Assembly (NCBI RefSeq): GCF_027486195.1
Contig: NZ_JAIXPP010000091.1
Span: 1 to 45,519 of the forward strand
DNA length: 45,519 bases
Direction of reading: 5' to 3'
From: Novosphingobium sp.
GTDB taxonomy: Bacteria; Pseudomonadota; Alphaproteobacteria; Sphingomonadales; Sphingomonadaceae
The position numbers and the translations under genes are program-made. Below, one piece after another: positions 38,924 to 45,519 of this stretch; the stretch's first letter is position 1, and each line of letters begins with the position of its first letter. The notes below the pieces were generated by a model. It saw only the letters and a list, made by a program, of their open reading frames with translations, had not been told where the DNA came from and did not search any database.

Positions 38924-40779
38924 CAGTAGCGCACTCTGAGACCGGCGAAGGCGCCTCGGCCGACGGCGCTGTAGCCGGCGGCGGTGGGGAGGCGGTTGTC
39001 GAAGACATTCTCGACGCGGGCGTAGAGCGTCACGCGGTCGTGCAGCGGGAGGCTGGCGCGGAGCGTGGCGACCGGGCCGCCGGGGAGGCGGACGGTGTTC
39101 GACGCGTTGTCGAAGCTTTGGCTGATGAGGCGCAGGTCTGCGCCAAGCGCGAAGCCTGCCAGCGGGGTTTCCCAATCGCCGCTGAGTGTGAGCGCGTGGC
39201 GCGGGCGGCGGGCGAGATCGTTGCCGAACTGGGCATTGCCGGGGGTGAGATTGCGGGCCTTGGTGTAACTGTAGAGGCTGCGCAGGGTGAACTTGGCGGT
39301 GGGCCGCAGGGTGAGTTCGGCTTCGGCGCCTTCGGCGCGGGCCTTGCCGACGTTGTCGTAAGTGCCGAAGGGGCGATTGGTGCAGATCGCGGTGGTCTGG
39401 CCGAAGCACGAGACGAAGGCGATCAGGTTGCGGCTATCGCGGCGGTAGACCGTGACGGCGGCGGTGACGGGGCCGCTCTTGTATTCGAGGCCCGCGTCGT
39501 AGCTGCGGCTGCGTTCGGGGCGGAGCGCGGCGTTGCCGTAGTCCGAGAGGAGTTGGTAGAGCGTGGGGGCCTTGAAGCCCTCGCCGTAGCTGGCGCGCAG
39601 GCGCAGGTTTTGCGCGAGGCGGACGGTGCCGTTGGCGCCAAGGGTGGTGGCGTTGCCGAAGCGGTTGTGATCATCATAGCGCAGGCCAGCGGCGAGCGAG
39701 ATGGCATCAGTATACCAGCCGAGCATCATGTGACCGCTGGTCTGGCGCGCGGTCTGGCGGGCATCGAAGGTGCCGGAATAGCGCGTCCATTCGCTGTCAG
39801 CGCCGAAATCGAGCGCGAAGTTTGCCGGGAGCTTGGCGCGGCCGGTGAGATCGGCGCGGTGGCTGCGGCCGCGATAGCCGTAGCTGGGGGCGGTGCCGAA
39901 GGTGGGGTCGTAGTAGTCGCGCTTCGTATCGGAAAGCGCGAAGCCGGTGTTCAGGGTGAGCCACGCGCCTTCATAGCGCAGGCCGGCGCGGCCGGACGCC
40001 TGGCGGGTGGTCTGGTATTCGGGGGTATCGGCGAAAGTGTAGTTGGGCGCGGGGTAACCGTCGATATCGGTGCGGGTATCGGCGTAGCGGGCATTGGCGA
40101 CGAAGGAGAGGCCGGGGGCGAGATCGAGGCGGGCCTTGCCGCCGAAGTGCCATTGGCGCGCGCCGTCCGCTTCGGTGCCGACGGCAGCGGCGGAGACGCC
40201 ATCGGTGGTGGTGTAGCCGCCGGTGAGCGAGAGGGCGTACTTTTCGCGTGCGAGGCCGGCGGCGGCCTCTCCCGCGAAGGAGCCGCGGCTGCCGCCTTCG
40301 GCGCTGGCTTCGAGGCCGTTCAGCTCGCGGGTCTGGATGGCGATGACGCCGCCGAGCGCGGCGCTGCCCCAGGTGACCGAGTTGGAGCCGCGCAGGACGT
40401 CGATGCGTTCGATGCCGCCGGTTGTCAGCGTGCCGAAATCGAAGCCGGCGCCGGGGGCGGCGACGTCTTCGACGCGGACGCCGTCGATGAGGACGAGGAC
40501 TTGTTCAGAGTCGGAGCCGCGCAGGCGGACGCCGGTGAACGCGCCGGGGCCGCCGTTGCGGCTGATGGTGAGGCCGGGGACCTGCTCGAGCGCGCGGGTG
40601 ATATCGGGGCCTTGCAGGCGGGCGAGATCGGCAGCGGTGAGGACGGTGATGGGCTGGCCGGTCTGGTCGATGCGCTGGGGGCTGCCGGTGGCGACGACGG
40701 TGATCTGATCGGCCTGCTGGGCAAGCGCGGGGGTTGCCAGAGCGCATGAGGCTGCGGCGGCAAGATACAGATTTTTCAT
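38923..40779 (-). CDS. btuB: TonB-dependent cobalamin receptor BtuB
   Basis: This 618-aa outer-membrane receptor has a signal peptide ending ATPALAQ near residue 21 and a TonB-box-like QITVVATG. The plug domain has ALEQVPGLTISRNGGPGAFT and VRLRGSDSEQVLVLIDGVRV, followed by IERIDVLRGSNSVTWGSAALGGVIAI. The beta-barrel has repeated aromatic strands and ends AFAGLRVRY. Length and sequence match BtuB (E. coli BtuB, 614 residues). It is first in the btuBFCD operon and is preceded by a cobalamin riboswitch. The stop overlaps the btuF start by one base. Confidence 0.93.
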   Translation of the reverse strand: MKNLYLAAAASCALATPALAQQADQITVVATGSPQRIDQTGQPITVLTAADLARLQGPDITRALEQVPGLTISRNGGPGAFTGVRLRGSDSEQVLVLIDGVRVEDVAAPGAGFDFGTLTTGGIERIDVLRGSNSVTWGSAALGGVIAIQTRELNGLEASAEGGSRGSFAGEAAAGLAREKYALSLTGGYTTTDGVSAAAVGTEADGARQWHFGGKARLDLAPGLSFVANARYADTRTDIDGYPAPNYTFADTPEYQTTRQASGRAGLRYEGAWLTLNTGFALSDTKRDYYDPTFGTAPSYGYRGRSHRADLTGRAKLPANFALDFGADSEWTRYSGTFDARQTARQTSGHMMLGWYTDAISLAAGLRYDDHNRFGNATTLGANGTVRLAQNLRLRASYGEGFKAPTLYQLLSDYGNAALRPERSRSYDAGLEYKSGPVTAAVTVYRRDSRNLIAFVSCFGQTTAICTNRPFGTYDNVGKARAEGAEAELTLRPTAKFTLRSLYSYTKARNLTPGNAQFGNDLARRPRHALTLSGDWETPLAGFALGADLRLISQSFDNASNTVRLPGGPVATLRASLPLHDRVTLYARVENVFDNRLPTAAGYSAVGRGAFAGLRVRY

Positions 40780-40884
40780 TCGGTTTTCCTCCCGGCCCAT
40801 GGACGTTGCCGTCCATGGCGGGAGAGTGCGCGGGGCCATAAGGCGCGCCGTCTCACGCATGCGCCCGGTACACCCCGCCCGGCC

Positions 40885-41075
40885 GCGGAACGACCACACA
40901 CCGGCAGGTTTCCTGGCTCGCCCGAGGTCATCGCCCCCTGCCCGCCTTCCCAGCCTTGCGGCCAGTGGCATGATGGACAGGGCGCTATCCGGGCACAGTT
41001 GCGGGGGCAGCTTCGGGGGCAAATCGTTGAAGACTTGTCCGAATTCCCTCTTAGCCCGCTTTCGCGGGCACCGGT
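40885..41075 (-). ncRNA. Cobalamin (B12) riboswitch
   Basis: On the minus strand the 5' part reads GGTGCCCGCG-AAAG-CGGGCTAAGAGGGAAT, the middle has TGCCCCCGCAACTGTG, then GCCACTGGCCGCAAGGCTGG, and the 3' part ends with the B12 box AGCCAGGAAACCTGCCGG (40901-40918). These are the conserved blocks of the AdoCbl riboswitch. It lies about 105 nt before the btuB ATG, so B12 should repress the whole btuBFCD operon. Boundaries are approximate. Confidence 0.95.
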
Positions 41076-41088
41076 GGCGTCGGGGGGA

Positions 41089-41117
41089 TGTGTAGCGGGA
41101 CCTGCACTTTGGGGCAA
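41089..41117 (-). promoter_or_regulatory. Candidate promoter of the riboswitch-btuBFCD unit
   Basis: TTGCCC (-35) and TACACA (-10) are separated by 17 bp on the minus strand; a start about 7 nt later would fall just before the riboswitch. The 489-nt gap 40780-41268 is otherwise riboswitch and the leader of the hydrolase gene. Confidence 0.4.
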
Positions 41118-41268
41118 GTCCCCTCCACTTCCCCGTACCGGGGACGTCTTTGCGTTAACCCGATGGCAGGAGGGTGTGCCTTAGCGGGACGGGGTGAAAT
41201 GGCGGGGTGCGGGGCGCGTCATGGTGGCCTAGTGCTCTGCTGCCACACCCCTCGAGTGCGCTTGTCCT

Positions 41269-42495
41269 ATGCCTCTGATCATTGACTACCGGCCGGTGAA
41301 GCTGCCGCCCGAGGCACTGGCGCCTCGGCGGGTGGTGGTGCCTGCGGTCAAGGTGGCTGCGGCGCCGGTGGTGCCTGACATGCCCTCCCCCACACGGGAG
41401 AGGCTTTTCAAGCGCTGGGGCGGAATCCTTGGCGTTGCGGTGATGGGCTTTGCGCTGTGGCTGGCGGGGCCGGGCTGGATCGCGCCGGGGGTGCCTTCGG
41501 CGCAGGCGCGCGATGGGTTGCAGCCGTTCGAGCGGCCGGGGGACAGCTTTCCGGGCTCGGCGTTCTATTATCTGGCGAGCGATGACACCGGCATGCTCGC
41601 GCCCGATGCGGCGAAATCCGCGTGGGATGCGCAGCTGACGCAGATCCATGGCGACGACGCGGCCCCGATCACCGGCGTGGGACCAGCGGCGCGGCCGATC
41701 GCGATGCGGGGCACGAGCCTTGATCAATCGCGCGCGCTGCAGTGCCTGACGGCGGCGATCTATTACGAGGCGGCGAGCGAGCCCGATGCCGGGCAGCGCG
41801 CGGTGGCGCAGGTCGTGCTCAACCGCGTGGCGCATCCGGCCTGGCCCAAGACGGTTTGCGGCGTGGTCTATCAGGGATCGGAGCGCGCAGGCTGCCAGTT
41901 CAGCTTTGCCTGCGACGGATCGATGGCGCGGCGGCCAGTGGCCGCGTTCTGGGACCGCGCGCGGCGCGTGGCAGCCGATGCGCTGGCAGGCTCCGTCTAT
42001 GCGCCGGTGGGGCTGGCGACGCATTACCATACATCGGCGGTGCATCCCTACTGGGCGGACAGCCTGACCTTCATCGGCACGATCGGCGCGCACCGGTTCT
42101 ATCGCTGGAGCGGCGCGGCTGGACGGCCGATCGCGTTCAATGCGGTCTATTCGGGCGGCGAGCCGGTGGCGGCGCCGCATCCGCGCACCTGGACCCCGGC
42201 GGCGGCGGACGTGGCTGATCCGATCCAGCTGGAGAAGGCGTTCGAGGCGGGGCGGATCGAAGCGCTCAAGTCTGCACAGGCGGCACCGGGCGCGGCGGGA
42301 CGCAATGCGGCCTCGTTCGGCCAGGCCCCGCTGCCGAGCTATGGTGAGCCGCGCGCGGCCACGCCGCAGTTTGCGCCCGCAGTCGAAGCGCGCGGGGGCG
42401 ATGCGCTGTACCGTGCGGGGCAATTGCCGGGCGGGGCGACGGTCAATCCCGCCTACGAGAATGCCGGCAAGTGGATTGCCCAGCCGGGCGGCTAG
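41269..42495 (+). CDS. SleB-like cell wall hydrolase
   Basis: This 408-aa protein has one transmembrane segment near residues 46-66 (WGGILGVAVMGFALWLAGPG) and a large extracytoplasmic part. The SleB/Hydrolase_2 domain is at about 158-275 with LTAAIYYEAASEPDAGQRAV, the catalytic Glu in YYEAASE, then VVLNRVAHPAWPKTVCGVVYQGS and CQFSFACDGSMARRP. Such proteins cut peptidoglycan, as lytic transglycosylase-like enzymes. The C-terminal 120 residues are low complexity and end WIAQPGG. It is probably anchored in the inner membrane facing the periplasm. It is divergent from btuB. Confidence 0.88.
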   Translation: MPLIIDYRPVKLPPEALAPRRVVVPAVKVAAAPVVPDMPSPTRERLFKRWGGILGVAVMGFALWLAGPGWIAPGVPSAQARDGLQPFERPGDSFPGSAFYYLASDDTGMLAPDAAKSAWDAQLTQIHGDDAAPITGVGPAARPIAMRGTSLDQSRALQCLTAAIYYEAASEPDAGQRAVAQVVLNRVAHPAWPKTVCGVVYQGSERAGCQFSFACDGSMARRPVAAFWDRARRVAADALAGSVYAPVGLATHYHTSAVHPYWADSLTFIGTIGAHRFYRWSGAAGRPIAFNAVYSGGEPVAAPHPRTWTPAAADVADPIQLEKAFEAGRIEALKSAQAAPGAAGRNAASFGQAPLPSYGEPRAATPQFAPAVEARGGDALYRAGQLPGGATVNPAYENAGKWIAQPGG

Positions 42496-42686
42496 GTTCA
42501 GTCCGTTTCGGGCCGAATTCGCCGGGCAAGCCCAACTCTGCGCGCTTTAGAGCTATCCTAAACCACTGTTCGGATTATACTTATTCTCCGCTAAGTAGGG
42601 TTAGCTATGCCTTTACCCTAAGGGCGAACGCGCTGTTCACCCCCGCCTGCTATATCCGCTACATCGGCAACCGAGGAGAGCCCCCC

Positions 42687-43037
42687 ATGCTGCATTTTGC
42701 CCCTCGCTACGGGATCATCTCGCCCTGCCTGCACTGGGGCACTCTTCGCCCGCGGGCGCTGCGTGTGCCGCGCGCGGTCAATGACAATGGCGCTGCGCTG
42801 GCGGCGCGCAAGGCCGGTGCCAACGATTCCGAGGCACACGACGACGCACTGCTCACCGCAGCGCTGCGGCTGTTCGCCGCGCATGGGCTGTCCGCCGCGC
42901 AGCGCGCGTGCGAGGCGGCGGAAATCGCGGCCGACAGCGGCGACAGCGCCGGTGCCGAGTGGTGGCTCGCGGTCTGCGCAATGCTGGACGGGCCGCTTGC
43001 GCGGGCCTGCGCAGCGCGGGCCAGACTGCAAGGCTGA
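42687..43037 (+). CDS. Small hypothetical protein
   Basis: This 116-aa protein starts at ATG 42687 behind GGAGAG. It begins MLHFAPRYGIISPCLHWGTL, then a Pro/Arg-rich stretch and a helical Ala/Leu-rich region (residues 50-105) with two Trp and two Cys. No motif is recognised. Proteins of this sort, with an HDDALLTAALRLFAAHGLSAAQRA-like helix pair, recur in sphingomonads. The longer open frame upstream to 42471 runs through the 191-nt non-coding gap and the end of the hydrolase gene and is not supported. Confidence 0.65.
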   Translation: MLHFAPRYGIISPCLHWGTLRPRALRVPRAVNDNGAALAARKAGANDSEAHDDALLTAALRLFAAHGLSAAQRACEAAEIAADSGDSAGAEWWLAVCAMLDGPLARACAARARLQG

Positions 43038-43056
43038 GGCGCAAGCAAGCCTTTTT
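43030..43056 (+). terminator. Candidate terminator after the small hypothetical gene
   Basis: AAGGCT (43030-43035) can pair with AGCCTT (43048-43053), followed by TTT. The stem is short, and its left arm overlaps the last codons. Confidence 0.4.
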
Positions 43057-43133
43057 GCTATTGCGAACTGTTATCACAAAAACCCGCAGAGAGTGGGTTT
43101 TTGCGCCTTGCAATCACCATCCTGCAGGCTTAG

Positions 43134-44219
<1,086 letters not shown>

Positions 44220-44230
44220 GTGGCTGGGCC

Positions 44231-44267
44231 GGGGCGCGAAGACCTGCCCGCAGCAGGTTCGCGCCCC
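44231..44267 (+). terminator. Strong hairpin after mdh
   Basis: GGGGCGCGAA (44231-44240) pairs with TTCGCGCCCC (44258-44267), with an inner CCTG/CAGG stem in the loop. A T run is absent (GTTCAGCTACG), so it may be a processing or partly Rho-dependent end. Confidence 0.6.
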
Positions 44268-44476
44268 GTTCAGCTACGAGGTTTTACGTGGCCCCGGGAG
44301 TGCGCTCCTTTTGCAGGGACACGGGTAAACCCGCTGGTTGTGCGGGTTTGCATGGTTAGCATTCCGGGCGGCGCAAGCGCCCGCGCAGGAAAGTGACTGG
44401 CGCGCCTGGCCGCGCCGGATGGTCCGAAGCCCGGGGTACGAAGGTACTGGCCTCCCCGGGGCGAGAGGAGTGAGAA

Positions 44477-45519
44477 ATGGGTTACGAAGAGCGCGCGTTC
44501 GAAGTGGATCCGTTGCAGGAGGGTCCGCAGGCAGGGCCTTCGTGGGCATCGAAGCGCTGGCCGGTGAGCGATCCCGGCGCGGGCGACGACCTGACCCGCG
44601 CGCTCGATCCGATGGCGCTAAAGCAGGAAATCGCCAAGGCCGCAAAGGCCGCCGGTGCGCCGCTTGATGAAGCTGCGCTGGAAGCGGCGGCGGGCGCTTC
44701 GATCCGCGCGATGATGCTGGTGCGCACCTACCGCGTGCGCGGGCATCTGGCAGCGGACCTCGATCCGCTGGGCCTTGCAAGGCAGGAGCTGCCGGCGGAC
44801 ATCACCCCGGAATACCACGGCTTTGTGGGGCCTGACCTCGACAAGAAGGTCTTCGTCGGCGGCGTGCTGGGCATGCAGTGGGCAACCCCGCGCGAGATCG
44901 TGAGCGTGCTGCAGCGCAACTATTGCGGCAAGGTCGGCCTGGAATACATGCACATCGCGGACGTGGAGGAGCGCAAGTTCCTGCAGGACCGGATCGAGGG
45001 CGGCGACAAGTCCATCGATTTCACCCCCAACGGCAAGAAGGCGATCCTCGCAGCCGTCGTGCGCGGCGAGCAGTACGAGAAGTTTCTCGGCAAGAAGTAT
45101 GTCGGCACCAAGCGCTTTGGCCTTGATGGCGGCGAATCGATGATCCCGGCGCTGGAAGCGGTCATCAAGTATGGCGGCCAGCTTGGCGTGCGCGAGATCA
45201 TCTATGGCATGGCGCACCGGGGCCGCCTCAACGTTCTGGCGAACGTGCTGGCCAAGCCCTACCGCGTGATCTTCCACGAGTTTTCTGGCGGCAGCGCGAA
45301 CCCCGAAGATGTCGGCGGTTCGGGCGACGTGAAGTATCACCTTGGCACCAGCACGGACCGCGAGTTCGACGGGATCAAGGTGCACATGAGCCTGCAGCCG
45401 AACCCGAGCCATCTGGAAACGGTGGACCCGGTGGTGCTGGGCAAGGCGCGCGCGCAGCAGGTGTTTCGTGATGACATCGGCAAAGGCAAGCACAAGCAGG
45501 TGCTGCCCATCCTGATCCA
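44477..45519 (+). CDS. sucA: 2-oxoglutarate dehydrogenase E1 component, N-terminal part
   Basis: The open frame runs off the right edge after 347 complete codons. It contains the E1o pattern: SIRAMMLVRTYRVRGHLAAD, then FVGGVLGMQWATPREIVSVL, EYMHIADVEERKFLQDRIE, GGESMIPALEAVIKYGG, and GMAHRGRLNVLANVLAKPYR with the catalytic His, followed by HLGTSTDREFDG and NPSHLETVDPVVLGKARA. SucA is the thiamine-diphosphate enzyme of the TCA cycle, and mdh lies just upstream. ATG 44477 has GAGGAG about 8 nt before it. The N-terminus is short: GPSWASKRWPV is present, but the usual FLSGANAAYVEELY-like segment that precedes it in E. coli SucA is not visible in this frame. Confidence 0.95.
   Translation, partial: MGYEERAFEVDPLQEGPQAGPSWASKRWPVSDPGAGDDLTRALDPMALKQEIAKAAKAAGAPLDEAALEAAAGASIRAMMLVRTYRVRGHLAADLDPLGLARQELPADITPEYHGFVGPDLDKKVFVGGVLGMQWATPREIVSVLQRNYCGKVGLEYMHIADVEERKFLQDRIEGGDKSIDFTPNGKKAILAAVVRGEQYEKFLGKKYVGTKRFGLDGGESMIPALEAVIKYGGQLGVREIIYGMAHRGRLNVLANVLAKPYRVIFHEFSGGSANPEDVGGSGDVKYHLGTSTDREFDGIKVHMSLQPNPSHLETVDPVVLGKARAQQVFRDDIGKGKHKQVLPILI

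Noticed and set aside
38875..40749. Plus-strand open frame of 624 aa antisense to btuB
   Set aside because: The product is Gly/Ala/Glu-rich low complexity; BtuB plug and barrel motifs are on the minus strand.

Overview
The window looks like a chromosomal segment of a GC-rich alphaproteobacterium of the Sphingomonadaceae, most like Novosphingobium or Sphingobium. This rests on the high GC, the gene families (LigAB-type dioxygenase, T2SS, SucA with a short N-terminus), an alphaproteobacterial GTTC-N7-GTTC SOS box before uvrA, and many short palindromic repeats of a type common in that family. The genus is inferred, not proven.

Layout. 1-71: start of rpsL (minus). 459-2633: a minus-strand run of a winged-helix protein, a small membrane protein, a small helical protein and a LuxR-type HTH protein with a C-terminal membrane anchor. 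2828-5094: a sensor kinase/response regulator pair, divergent from that run. 5114-6432: LigAB-type extradiol dioxygenase. 7270-12196: a complete type I secretion system (ABC, adaptor, TolC-like) with no substrate gene beside it. 12274-14289: kup. 14363-16498: modABC (minus) behind a ModE-like box. 16640-17341: a DsbA/DsbG-like periplasmic thiol protein. 17729-27627: a type II secretion operon (gspE-F-G-H-I-J-L-M-N/C-D-K), with gspK probably starting at a CTG that overlaps the gspD stop. 27581-28483: an HTH protein. 28750-31478: an AT-rich two-gene island with a DNA methyltransferase and a DGQHR-domain protein that has a nuclease-like N-terminus. 31802-32662: MipA/OmpV-like outer membrane protein. 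32859-35816: uvrA. 36196-40779: btuB-btuF-btuC-btuD (minus) under a cobalamin riboswitch. 41269-42495: SleB-like cell wall hydrolase. 42687-43037: small hypothetical. 43257-44219: mdh. 44477 to the end: start of sucA.

Two things stand out. The first is the AT-rich methyltransferase/DGQHR cassette, a candidate restriction-modification or defence module of unusual make-up. Its genes are coupled by a 1-nt overlap (TAATG) and lie behind a perfect TGCACA-GA-TGTGCA palindrome.

The second is a set of palindromic repeats that has entered coding sequence. Repeats supply both ends of BtuF (including the n-region of its signal peptide), an in-frame insert in UvrA, the stop codon of ModC, and either the start region or an in-frame N-terminal insert of the HTH protein at 27581-28483. 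Three copies of a two-hairpin element differ in stem sequence but keep pairing, so the fold rather than the sequence seems to be conserved.
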